From NCBI RefSeq assembly GCF_018374135.1, contig NZ_JAHAFS010000014.1:3394-67393 (forward strand): a stretch of 64,000 nt of DNA, in the 5' to 3' direction. The notes beneath the pieces are model-generated. The model worked only from the letters and a program-made list of their open reading frames with translations. It had not been told where the DNA came from and ran no database searches. This document shows positions 16,013 through 23,975 of the stretch, piece after piece. The translations under genes and the position numbers were made by a program. The stretch comes from Campylobacter gracilis (GTDB lineage Bacteria; Campylobacterota; Campylobacteria; Campylobacterales; Campylobacteraceae). Positions within the stretch are counted from its first letter, which is position 1. Every line of letters begins with the position of its first letter.

Positions 16013-16392
16013 TGGAATAATTTTGTGATTATATTATTTTGTAAATTAAATTTCACGAATTTTAGGCGCTAAATCGGGTCGAATTTCAAATTTAATAGCG
16101 GCGTAGACGGGGCAAAATTTCAGAATTTAGCAAGAGTAGAAAAAGCAAATTTAAAATTTAGCCATAAATTTAAAACGGACGGGATGTTCGGATTTAAAAT
16201 TTTAAAGTGTAGATTTGTTTCGACCAAACGCAGCGCATCAGTTTTAACGTAAAATTTTGGCTTAAAATTTTACCATGCGAGGCTTGGATTAAATTTATAA
16301 AATTCTTTGAAATTTTATCGTAGTGCAGAGCACTCCTGTGTAAATTTTAAATTCTACGTTACGAAATTTTAAAATTTAGCCGTAAATTTAGG
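16013..16392. repeat. RAATTY-rich intergenic tract with a diverged direct repeat
   Basis: No gene is seen. Two related copies of about 55 bases start at 16151 and 16369 (the second extends to about 16423). Both read TTAAAATTTAGCC, then R, TAAATTTA, a CGG-R-CGG block, and ATTTAAAAT. They differ at roughly a quarter of positions. This is the clearest case in the window of an intergenic unit longer than the hexamer being duplicated. Confidence 0.5.
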
Positions 16393-16433
16393 GCGGGCGG
16401 AATCTCGATTTAAAATCCTAAAATTCCGCCCGC
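16393..16433 (-). terminator. Hairpin downstream of the HhH/polyproline gene
   Basis: GCGGGCGGAAT (16393-16403) and ATTCCGCCCGC (16423-16433) are perfect 11-base complements with a 19-base loop, just past the stop of the minus-strand gene ending at 16446. There is no good T tract after the stem, so termination efficiency is uncertain. The right arm begins within an AAATTC word. Confidence 0.5.
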
Positions 16434-16445
16434 GTAAAATGAATT

Positions 16446-17171
16446 TTAAAATCCTCTATCTACCTGCACGCCCACGCCTACACTAGCGCAGTTGCCGCTT
16501 TGCGGATCGCAGTCGCCGAAGCTTGTGACGCTACTGGATCTTTTCGAGCGGATCGTTCCCATATGCATAGGCACCGGCATGTTACGGCGCGAACTTCCGC
16601 CAATCTCGCTATCGCTCATACTATTAGAACTTCTCCTGCGAGAATAATCATCGCGCGGAGGTGGCGGTGGAGGTGGAGGAGGCGGTTTTATGCCTCCGTG
16701 CGGAGGTGGTGGCATACCGCCAGGAGGTGGGGGAGGCGGCGGCATCATGCCGCCGTGCCTACCATATCCTCGCGGAGGAGGTGGCGGTAAAGTGCCAGTC
16801 TCTGTGATCGTGATGCCATTGCCGTAATTTTCAACGCGTTTGTAAGTAGAGCCTCCGTAAACCGTGCGGGTTCGGGTCTTTTCGACTACGACTATGTCGC
16901 GATCGGGCTGCACCGGCTGCTGCACGTTAGCTCTAGGCGATATTTCAAAGCTCTTCTGCAGTTTAGCAGTATCGTAACTTGCAAAGCCGTTGATGCCCTT
17001 TAGCTCATCTGCACTTGAAATTTCGCGCTTTTGGCGGTATTGCATAAGCATATCCGCCCTACCCGCATCAAGCCCACCGATCGTCATCAGCTCGTAGCGA
17101 CTAGCTTCGTTTATGTTGATTTTCGCCGCGGCGAGGCTCACTAAAAGAGCCAAAATCACTAAATTTTTCAT
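16446..17171 (-). CDS. Secreted ComEA-type helix-hairpin-helix protein with polyproline/glycine tail
   Basis: A 241-aa protein. A signal peptide (MKNLVILALLVSLAAA) is followed directly by a ComEA-type double HhH domain (about 17-78: KININEASRYELMTIGGLD, then DELKGINGFASYD). Next come a basic linker, two polyproline/glycine blocks (about 130-175, runs of 6-10 prolines) and a Ser/Arg-rich C-terminus. ComEA proteins bind incoming DNA in the periplasm during transformation, and C. jejuni Cj0011c is a short single-domain version. The proline tail is not part of the known family and could span periplasm or peptidoglycan. The ATG at 17171 has AAGGAGCGCAC before it. An alternative is a general HhH secreted protein unrelated to DNA uptake. 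Confidence 0.75.
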   Translation of the reverse strand: MKNLVILALLVSLAAAKININEASRYELMTIGGLDAGRADMLMQYRQKREISSADELKGINGFASYDTAKLQKSFEISPRANVQQPVQPDRDIVVVEKTRTRTVYGGSTYKRVENYGNGITITETGTLPPPPPRGYGRHGGMMPPPPPPPGGMPPPPHGGIKPPPPPPPPPPRDDYSRRRSSNSMSDSEIGGSSRRNMPVPMHMGTIRSKRSSSVTSFGDCDPQSGNCASVGVGVQVDRGF

Positions 17172-17249
17172 GTGCGCTCCTTTGTTGGAAGTTACCAAAT
17201 TCTAAACCCTCACGATAAATCTTTGATTAACACGCAAGCAAAATTTTGC

Positions 17250-17255
17250 TACAAT
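17250..17255 (+). promoter_or_regulatory. -10 box of the pta-ackA operon
   Basis: TACAAT in the T-rich context AATTTTGCTACAATTGCC, 28 bases before the pta ATG. AAAGGATCAACC follows as ribosome site. Confidence 0.55.
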
Positions 17256-17283
17256 TGCCTATCTTATTTCAAAGGATCAACCG

Positions 17284-18882
17284 ATGAACGGAATTTTGCT
17301 CCTATGCGACGAGCCCGCCGCTTACCAATCCGAGATAAAAAAACTAGATAAAATTTTATCCATGAGCTTTCACAACGTTTTGCAACTTTGCATCGCTGGC
17401 GACAATGCCCTTTTTAGCAGGAGCGAGCTTGAAAAAGCGCTTGCAAACGGGCAGGATGAGCGCGTGCGAAAGGCGGCGATAGAGCGCTTTGCGCAGATTT
17501 TAGAGCAGTGTAATTTTGTGCTGGTTCGCGGCGTGGCGGGAGCCGATCTGCGCGAGCTAAATTTACAAATCGCGAAGGATCTAAATATCCCCGTTTGCGG
17601 ATTTTATCCTAACGAAATTGCCGCGCGCATCGGCGCACGCTTGATCACCGCAGCAAAAGCAGTAAGCTTTGCCAGCGTATATGAGGATAAAATTTCATTT
17701 TCCGCGCTAAGACCTGTGCAAGAGGGTGCAAATTCTAAAAAATCGGAGCTTTGCGGCAAAAATTCCGCCTGCGAAAAGGGCACAAAATTTCACGACGAAA
17801 ATTCTGCTTGCCAAAGCGGCGCGATAGAGCTTGATAAAGTCATTGCCGACAAAAGCTACTTCACGGACGCCGCAAACTCTACGCGCTGTGAAATTCTAAC
17901 CCCATTGAAATTTGAAAGTAAGCTCTACGCCAAGGCTCGCGCGAGCATTAAAACCGTCGTGCTTCCAGAAAGCGACGACGAGAGAATTCTGCGCGCGGCT
18001 GCGATTATAAAGCAAAGCGGTGCTGCGAATTTGATCCTTCTAGGGCAGCAAGACGAAGTGCAAAAAAACGCAAGCAAGCTGGGTCTCGATCTAGCGGGCG
18101 TTAAAATTTTAGATCCGCAGACGGATACGAGCTTAGAAAAATTTGCGCGCGATCTATATGAGCTTCGCAAGGCAAAGGGTATGAGCGAGGCTCAGGCGTG
18201 CGATTTAGTGCGCGATCGCACCTACTTCGGCACGATGCTCGTGTATGAAGGGCTGGCCGATGCGATGGTAAGCGGTGCCGGCACGACTACTGCGGAGACG
18301 ATCCGCCCTGCGCTTCAGATCATCAAGACAAAGCCCGGCATCGCGACCGTTAGCGGCGCGTTTATAATGTGCCTGGATACGCAGGCTCTGCTTTTTGCCG
18401 ACTGTGCCGTAGCGCCGAGCCCGAGCGCAGAGTATCTGGCAGGTATCGCGATTTCAAGCGCCGCGACCGCAAAGGCGTCCGGGCTTGAGCCGCGCGTGGC
18501 GATGCTAAGCTACTCCAGCGGCGATAGCGGTAGCGGAGAGAGCGTAGAATTTATCAAAACGGCGACGCAAAAAGCGCGCGAAAAGGCGCCCGAGCTTTTA
18601 ATCGACGGACCGCTGCAATTCGACGCAGCGGTTGATGCGGCGGTCGCTAAGAAAAAAATGCCAGGCTCCGCAATCGCAGGGCGCGCGAACGTATTTATCT
18701 TCCCCGATCTTAACTGCGGAAATATCTGTTACAAAGCCGTTCAGCGCACCGCAGGCGCCGTGGCGATCGGGCCGATTCTGCAGGGCTTAAAAAAGCCGGT
18801 AAACGATCTAAGCCGCGGCTGCAAGGTCGCCGATATCGTAAACACGATACTTATCAGCGCCATTCAAGCAGGAGAGAATTAA
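17284..18882 (+). CDS. pta: Phosphate acetyltransferase with a ~58-residue insert between domains
   Basis: A 532-aa protein. The C-terminal PTA domain (about 208-528) carries VLPESDDERIL, the signature region SYSSGDSGSGESVEF and a closing IVNTILISAIQAG. It interconverts acetyl-CoA and acetyl phosphate for ATP production with AckA. The N-terminal part (1-143) corresponds to a reduced N-terminal domain lacking a P-loop. Residues about 145-202 are a Ser/Asn/Cys/Lys-rich stretch that does not resemble Pta and includes repeated GKNSAC/DENSAC units. The stop overlaps the ackA start (TAATG). Catalytic parts are intact. Confidence 0.93.
   Translation: MNGILLLCDEPAAYQSEIKKLDKILSMSFHNVLQLCIAGDNALFSRSELEKALANGQDERVRKAAIERFAQILEQCNFVLVRGVAGADLRELNLQIAKDLNIPVCGFYPNEIAARIGARLITAAKAVSFASVYEDKISFSALRPVQEGANSKKSELCGKNSACEKGTKFHDENSACQSGAIELDKVIADKSYFTDAANSTRCEILTPLKFESKLYAKARASIKTVVLPESDDERILRAAAIIKQSGAANLILLGQQDEVQKNASKLGLDLAGVKILDPQTDTSLEKFARDLYELRKAKGMSEAQACDLVRDRTYFGTMLVYEGLADAMVSGAGTTTAETIRPALQIIKTKPGIATVSGAFIMCLDTQALLFADCAVAPSPSAEYLAGIAISSAATAKASGLEPRVAMLSYSSGDSGSGESVEFIKTATQKAREKAPELLIDGPLQFDAAVDAAVAKKKMPGSAIAGRANVFIFPDLNCGNICYKAVQRTAGAVAIGPILQGLKKPVNDLSRGCKVADIVNTILISAIQAGEN
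17716..17889 (+). repeat. In-frame low-complexity insert in pta, RAATTY-rich
   Basis: It codes for about residues 145-202. There are four RAATTY words in 174 bases and two near-repeated units (CGGCAAAAATTCCGCCTGCG and GACGAAAATTCTGCTTGCC). It falls in the linker between the N-terminal and catalytic domains, where an insert would be tolerated. Confidence 0.55.
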
Positions 18883-20114
18883 TGGATATCCTAGTCATAA
18901 ATTCCGGCTCGAGCTCGGTTAAATTTAAATTCCACGATATGCTAAATCACGCCTGCATCGCAAGCGGGCTCATCGAGGAGATCGGCTCGACGCACGCAAG
19001 CGGAAGCATCAATTGCGCCAACGGACGAAGCATAAAGGTTAAAAACGAGCAAATTCCAAATCACGAAACCGCGATTGCGATTGCGATCGATCTTTTAAAA
19101 CAAAGCGGAGTAATCAAAGATCTAACTCAAGTAGGCGGTATCGGACACCGCATCGTTCAGGGTGCGGATTATTTCGACGCTCCTGCACTCATAGATGAGG
19201 ACGTAATGGCTAAAATCGCAGAGCTTGCGCCGCTTGCACCACTACACAATCCCGCAAATTTAGCAGGCATCAAATCCTGCCTGAAGATCGCTCCAAAAAT
19301 TCCAAACGTCGCAGTTTTTGATACGATCTTTCATCAAAGCATCCCGTCGTATGCGTATATGTACGCGCTGCCGTATGAATTCTACGAAAAATATAAGGTT
19401 CGTCGCTACGGCGCGCACGGCACATCGCATTGGTTCGTCTCGACGATGGGAGCGAAATTTTTGCGTAAAAAATACGAAAACTTCAACGCCATTACGCTAC
19501 ATCTTGGCAACGGCTCGAGCGTAAGCGCCATAGAAAACGGCAAGTGTATCGACACCTCAATGGGGCTAACGCCGCTTGAAGGCATCATCATGGGCACCAG
19601 ATGCGGCTCGATCGATCCTGCGATCATCCCATACATCGAGCGCGTCGCGGGCTACAACGCGCAGGATATGGACGTCATAATGAACAAAAAAAGCGGGCTT
19701 TTGGGCATCTGCGGCGCAAGCGATCTGCGAAAGGTATATGAAAAGATGGAAGGCGGTGAGCCACGCGCGAAACTTGCGTTTGAGATGCTCGTTTACAGCG
19801 TCGTTAAGATGATCGGGGCATATTATGCCGTGCTCGGGCGCGTGGACGCTTTGATCTTTACCGGCGGTATCGGCGAAAATGCACCGCATTTTAGACAAAA
19901 TGTCTGCGAGAAGCTCGCTCATATCGGCATCGGAATCGATGCGACAAAAAACGCAAAAAATACCGGATCGATTAGAAATTTAAGCGCGGCGGATAGTAAA
20001 ATCAAAACGCTCGTAATCCCTACCAACGAGGAGCTCGCGATCGCCGAAGCCACGGTCGATACAATCAATAAAAACTCCGCGCAGATCGACTATCAGAAAT
20101 ACTCGGAATTTTAA
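18882..20114 (+). CDS. ackA: Acetate kinase
   Basis: A 410-aa ASKHA-fold kinase. The N-terminal signature is ILVINSGSSSVKFKF, the acetate/phosphate site is around GHRIVQGA, and RYGAHGTSHWFVS and FTGGIGENAPHFR complete the family patterns. It converts acetyl phosphate and ADP to acetate and ATP. Length and motifs are normal and there is no insert. It is coupled to pta by a one-base overlap. Confidence 0.96.
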   Translation: MDILVINSGSSSVKFKFHDMLNHACIASGLIEEIGSTHASGSINCANGRSIKVKNEQIPNHETAIAIAIDLLKQSGVIKDLTQVGGIGHRIVQGADYFDAPALIDEDVMAKIAELAPLAPLHNPANLAGIKSCLKIAPKIPNVAVFDTIFHQSIPSYAYMYALPYEFYEKYKVRRYGAHGTSHWFVSTMGAKFLRKKYENFNAITLHLGNGSSVSAIENGKCIDTSMGLTPLEGIIMGTRCGSIDPAIIPYIERVAGYNAQDMDVIMNKKSGLLGICGASDLRKVYEKMEGGEPRAKLAFEMLVYSVVKMIGAYYAVLGRVDALIFTGGIGENAPHFRQNVCEKLAHIGIGIDATKNAKNTGSIRNLSAADSKIKTLVIPTNEELAIAEATVDTINKNSAQIDYQKYSEF

Positions 20115-20616
20115 ATTTGATCTAGCGGGATTCCGCGGTTATTTTGCGAGCAGCGACGCTAACTTGCCTTTTTTGTTAGGCAATTAAATTTTGGGTCTTG
20201 GCTGTGAGCTTGCGTGAAATGAAAGGGCTTTCTTTATTTTAGGGGCTTTCTCGCTCCGACGATACGCGAAGTTGCTACACTGCATACGAGTTTGCGCTTT
20301 TCTCGATAAAGCTTAAATTCTTCCTCGGGGGCGGAAGGGATTCTACTTACGAAGCGCCCTTTTACTTTGCTTCGGTTAGCAACCGCAAGCAGGTCTGCCG
20401 CCCAAACCCCGCCTAGATCACTGCGCGTTAGAAGCGGCGACTCTTTGTTTGCAAAAAAGCATTGCTCGGTTAAATTTAATAAATTTTATTTCAAATTAGA
20501 CCGTAAAATTCCAAAGCAAGTCCTCGTCGTGAAATTTTACCGAACGATAAGGCATAAAATTTTAAAATTTAGCGTGGCCAGGTTTTGACGCGCAAATTTT
20601 ATTAAAGGAGCGAACG
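20115..20616. other. Non-coding region after ackA
   Basis: About 500 bases. The 73-codon ORF at 20367-20588 has no ribosome site and is basic and low in information. The last 150 bases are again RAATTY-rich. No convincing terminator is seen after ackA. Confidence 0.45.
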
Positions 20617-21237
20617 ATGAGCGATTTGCCGAATTCTCAAGGCACGCAAGAGCAAGAGGCGCCGTATCCCGATACGAAATTTACTAAATTTTTCGGGCGG
20701 CTCTACGCGGCGGTTTTTACGCTGTTTGCGATCACTGCGCTTAGCGTATTCGTGCTGCCCGAAAACATTTTAGACGTAAGTGCGGCATGCGCGGACTTCG
20801 TTGGATTTATGAAGCGGTTTTTTCCAAACATCGCCGCGATCGGCAAAATAAGCCCGCACACGCAGCTTGCGGAATTTTACGTCGCGGCATTGTGGGTACC
20901 TATTTTAATGGCTTTCGCGCTAAGCTGCGTGTATTATCCAATCGCCGTATTCTTATACGAAAAAGAGCTTCCCGCCGTCAAGACGTAGCTAATTATGCTT
21001 ATCGGCATACCTTTTATCTATTGGCTTCTAAATAATTATTTCTACGCCGATTTTGCCATAAACGGCATCCCACACAAAGTAGGCAGCGGACGGATATTTC
21101 CTACTTTTGCGAGCAGAGAAAGCCTGTTTGGTTGGCTATCATTTTTTGGAGGCGGCTCAATGTTTTTTGGTATGTCTGTTCCGATTTTATTCAGTAATAC
21201 AGTCCACTGGATATATCTATCGAGAAATAAAAGCTAA
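20617..21237 (+). pseudogene. Four-TM membrane protein gene interrupted by an in-frame TAG
   Basis: The ATG at 20617 (AAAGGAGCG upstream) opens a 123-codon membrane protein with helices near 27-48 and 91-114. It stops at TAG (20986-20988). The same frame continues without any other stop to 21237: an ATG at 20995, a helix LIGIPFIYWLLNNYFY, then another helix near the end. Read through, the product is 206 residues. That equals the membrane protein at 45838, which likewise has FFGR(L/I)YA near its start. A single nonsense change is the simplest reading. Re-initiation at 20995 giving two half-proteins is the alternative. Confidence 0.6.
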
Positions 21238-21480
21238 ATTTTATAAAATCTCGGACGAATAAAATTCCGCACCAATAACTTTCAGGGTCATTTTACGAGC
21301 GCAAAGCGAGCGACTGATAAAATTCCACGCTCCGTTTTAGAACAAAGACAAGCGACGATTAAATTTAAACGCCCTGCAATTAGAATTTTTTTGCGCGGAA
21401 TTTAAGCGACCAAACGACGATTAAATTTAAACCGCAAGCGGCCGCTTTTAAATTTTAAAATTTCACTAAATTTTAAAATT
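21238..21480. repeat. RAATTY-rich spacer
   Basis: A 243-base spacer with several AAATTT/AAATTC/GAATTT words, ending in AAATTTTAAAATTTCACTAAATTTTAAAATTTT directly against the stop of the minus-strand kinase gene. No gene is seen. Confidence 0.45.
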
Positions 21481-22653
21481 TTATTCGCGCCACGTAAGGC
21501 GAAAGGTCGTTATCTCGCCCGGCACGCTGTCGTAGGAGATAGAAAAGGAGTATTTTTTGCAGACCTCGCTTACGATACTAAGCCCGATTCCAAAGCCGCC
21601 CTCGCTTGAGTTAAAGCGCGCAAAACGCCTAAAAATTTCGTCGCCCCTTTTCTTATCGATCCCCTCGCCGCTGTTTGAGATCGCTAGCTCGCCGCGCCTT
21701 AGCCGCACATCCACATAGCCACCTGCATCGGCGTATTTTACGGCGTTGCTTAGCAGATTGTCAATCAGGCGCGAAATTTCATAGACGTTCGCGCTCATGC
21801 TCGCATCCGAAAGATCTGTTTTAAGGCTTAGTCTGCGTTTTTGAATAAACGGCGCGAAGTATTCGCAGCGCGAAGCGACGAGGCTTTTTAGATCGATCGA
21901 GCTAATCTCGCCATCCTTATTCATACCGAAGGTCAAAAACACGAGATCCTCGTAGATGCGCGAAAGCGTCTTGGCGGCAAGATCGATATTAGCGACGCGC
22001 TTGGCGTTGTATTCTCCAAGCTCTGCGTGCCGCATTGTCTCAACGCTCATAGAGATGATGCTAAGCGGAGTGTTGATCTCGTGGGTGCTATCCTTGATGA
22101 AGCGATTTAGCGTGTCGATCTTATCGTAAAGCGGTTTGGTGCCTAGCCGCACCAGATAAAACGCCACGGCTAAAATCACGCCCAAAAGCGCTATCATCAT
22201 CGCTGCGGTTTTGATACGAAGCGTTAAAATTTCGCCCTGCACGCTACTTCCAAGCAGAATGATTTTAGCCTTGGAAAAGGCATTTCGCTCCTCCATATTT
22301 TGCAGATTTTCATAAATTCCTAGCCTACCGCCACTTATAAATTCCGCTTTTAGCTTCGCTTTATCAAGCGCTCCGAGTTCACCACCGCAGCCGTAAATTT
22401 CATCAGAGTTTGGCTTAAATATACACGCACTCACGCCCTTTTCGCGCTCAAAGTCCGCTAGCGATTCCAGCCCGTCCATACTCGCTTTCATATAGATCAT
22501 CATTTTGATCTCTTTTAGCTCTTTTATCCTGTGCGAAAGTAGCGCGGCTTCGTTCATACTGTAATTTATCTTGAAAAAATATCCTAAAAATAACGCGCTT
22601 GAAATGAGATATAAAGATAGAATTTTAAGCGTTAAAGCGGTCTTTTCAGACAT
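21481..22653 (-). CDS. Two-component sensor histidine kinase
   Basis: A 390-aa protein. TM1 is about 9-28, followed by a periplasmic sensor domain of about 120 residues (two cysteines at 77 and 89), then TM2 about 149-170. The dimerisation/phospho-acceptor helix has H191 in DSTHEINTPL. The HATPase domain contains the N-box (LIDNLLSNAVKYA) and G-boxes (ISNSGEGID, GGFGIGLSI). The ATG at 22653 overlaps the end of the regulator gene by eight bases. The upstream Met-rich periplasmic protein in the same operon suggests a metal or envelope-stress signal; this is inference. Confidence 0.9.
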   Translation of the reverse strand: MSEKTALTLKILSLYLISSALFLGYFFKINYSMNEAALLSHRIKELKEIKMMIYMKASMDGLESLADFEREKGVSACIFKPNSDEIYGCGGELGALDKAKLKAEFISGGRLGIYENLQNMEERNAFSKAKIILLGSSVQGEILTLRIKTAAMMIALLGVILAVAFYLVRLGTKPLYDKIDTLNRFIKDSTHEINTPLSIISMSVETMRHAELGEYNAKRVANIDLAAKTLSRIYEDLVFLTFGMNKDGEISSIDLKSLVASRCEYFAPFIQKRRLSLKTDLSDASMSANVYEISRLIDNLLSNAVKYADAGGYVDVRLRRGELAISNSGEGIDKKRGDEIFRRFARFNSSEGGFGIGLSIVSEVCKKYSFSISYDSVPGEITTFRLTWRE

Positions 22654-23308
22654 ACAGATACCCTGCGTTGCGGCGGTTTATGATGTGCTCTTCGCCTAGG
22701 ACGCGGCGTAGATTTTTGATATAAGTTCGTAGCGCTTCCTCGCTCGGAGTTTCGTCAAAAGCGTAGATCGCGGAGAAAATTTCATCCTTGCTCAAAAGCC
22801 TATTTTTATTTTGCAAAAAAAGCGCCAGCAGCTCGCGTTCTTTGTTTGAAAGCGCGACGGGCACGCCCGATCTGCGTAGCTCTTTGCTTGCAAAATAAAA
22901 TTTAAACTCGTCGTCAATAGTTACAAAATCATCAAAATTATGGCTGAAGTTTCGCTTTATGAGCGAATTAACGCGCAGCAGCAGCTCTTTTAGTTCATAC
23001 GGTTTTTTGAGATAGTCGTCGCAGCCGCTTTTAAAACCGACCTCAAGATCATCGAGCGTATTTAGCGACGTGGCAAATATCGCGGGGGTGCGATCGCCGC
23101 TCTTGCGCAGCTCTTTTAAAAGTGAGAATCCGTCACCTTTGGGGATTTTTACGTCAAAGATAAAAAGATCGAATTTTTGCTCATAAGCAAGATCCGCGGC
23201 GCTTTGAGCGTCGCTGCAAACGCATACGTCAAAGCCCGCGTCTTTTAGATATTCACCGATGAGATCGCAAAGCGTCTCATCGTCCTCTACGAGTAAAATT
23301 TTACTCAC
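22646..23308 (-). CDS. OmpR/PhoB-type response regulator
   Basis: A 220-aa protein with a receiver domain (acidic pocket at D9/D10, phospho-acceptor D52 in FIFDVKIP, K102 in KKP) and a winged-helix C-terminal DNA-binding domain (about 125-220). It starts with GTG at 23308, whose first base overlaps the TAG of the small Met-rich gene (TAGTG). It pairs with the kinase downstream. Confidence 0.9.
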   Translation of the reverse strand: MSKILLVEDDETLCDLIGEYLKDAGFDVCVCSDAQSAADLAYEQKFDLFIFDVKIPKGDGFSLLKELRKSGDRTPAIFATSLNTLDDLEVGFKSGCDDYLKKPYELKELLLRVNSLIKRNFSHNFDDFVTIDDEFKFYFASKELRRSGVPVALSNKERELLALFLQNKNRLLSKDEIFSAIYAFDETPSEEALRTYIKNLRRVLGEEHIINRRNAGYLYV

Positions 23309-23541
23309 TACATCTCTTTTTTCATCTCTTTTTTCATTTCGCCTTTCATCTCATCCTTCATATGTTTACCCTCTTTCATAGCATCCTTGTGCATATCCTT
23401 CATATCGCCTTTCATCTCTTTCGCACTATTATGCATTGATGTATTGGCGTCCTTCATCTCATCTTTCATGCCCATGTCGGCAGCTACGGCAAAAGTGCCA
23501 GCAAATAGCGCACTAAGCGCAAACAAAGTAAGTTTTTTCAT
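23308..23541 (-). CDS. Small periplasmic Met/Lys/Asp-rich repeat protein (pentapeptide MXKDX type)
   Basis: A 77-aa protein with a clean signal peptide (about 21 residues, ending AVAA). The mature part consists of Met-, Lys-, Asp/Glu- and His-containing repeats such as MKDEMKDA, MKGDMKDMHKDAM and MKDEMKGEMKKEM. This matches the 'MXKDX pentapeptide' class of secreted proteins, whose function is unknown. Eleven or more Met and several His residues could bind Cu(I) or another soft metal, but that is inferred from composition only. The ATG at 23541 with AAGGAGTACGTA is chosen over an upstream in-frame ATG (23619), which would bury the signal peptide. It is the first gene of an operon with the two-component system. 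Confidence 0.8.
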   Translation of the reverse strand: MKKLTLFALSALFAGTFAVAADMGMKDEMKDANTSMHNSAKEMKGDMKDMHKDAMKEGKHMKDEMKGEMKKEMKKEM

Positions 23542-23975
23542 TACGTACTCCTTAAAAGAAATTAGCGGAATTATACTTCCGTAAAAGTGAAGTATGTGTG
23601 AAATTCCGAAAAAATTCAAATTTAAATTTAAACGCCTGTAATTTCAAACGCGGCGCGGCTTAAATGCGCTCGGTCGCCAGTGATCCCTGAAATTTAGACC
23701 ATCTCGCTATGGCTAGTCGAATTCTAAACGCGAATCAAAGCTAGCCAGAGCGCACGCCAACAGTGCATCGCCGAGCTTACTTTACCGCGGCGAGATAAAA
23801 ATTTAAACCGCCAGTGAAACTAATTAAAAAATTTATAATGCCACGACGCGCACGTCAAATCAAAAACGCCGAGCCAGCCTTTGAGTTCGCGACCTCGCCC
23901 GAGCTTTTAAATTCGCCATGCCGCGTAAGCTCTTAAATTTAGTGCGGCGCAAGCGCACAGGGCGCGAAATCGCAC
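23542..23975. other. Non-coding region
   Basis: About 430 bases between the divergent promoter side of the small Met-rich gene and the 3' end of metN. No ORF with a ribosome site is present, and there is no trace of a metI permease gene, which would normally follow metN here. Confidence 0.5.

Noticed and set aside
16500..16790. 96-codon plus-strand frame opposite the polyproline protein
   Set aside because: An Arg/Trp-rich product of the complement of proline codons; no start signal.
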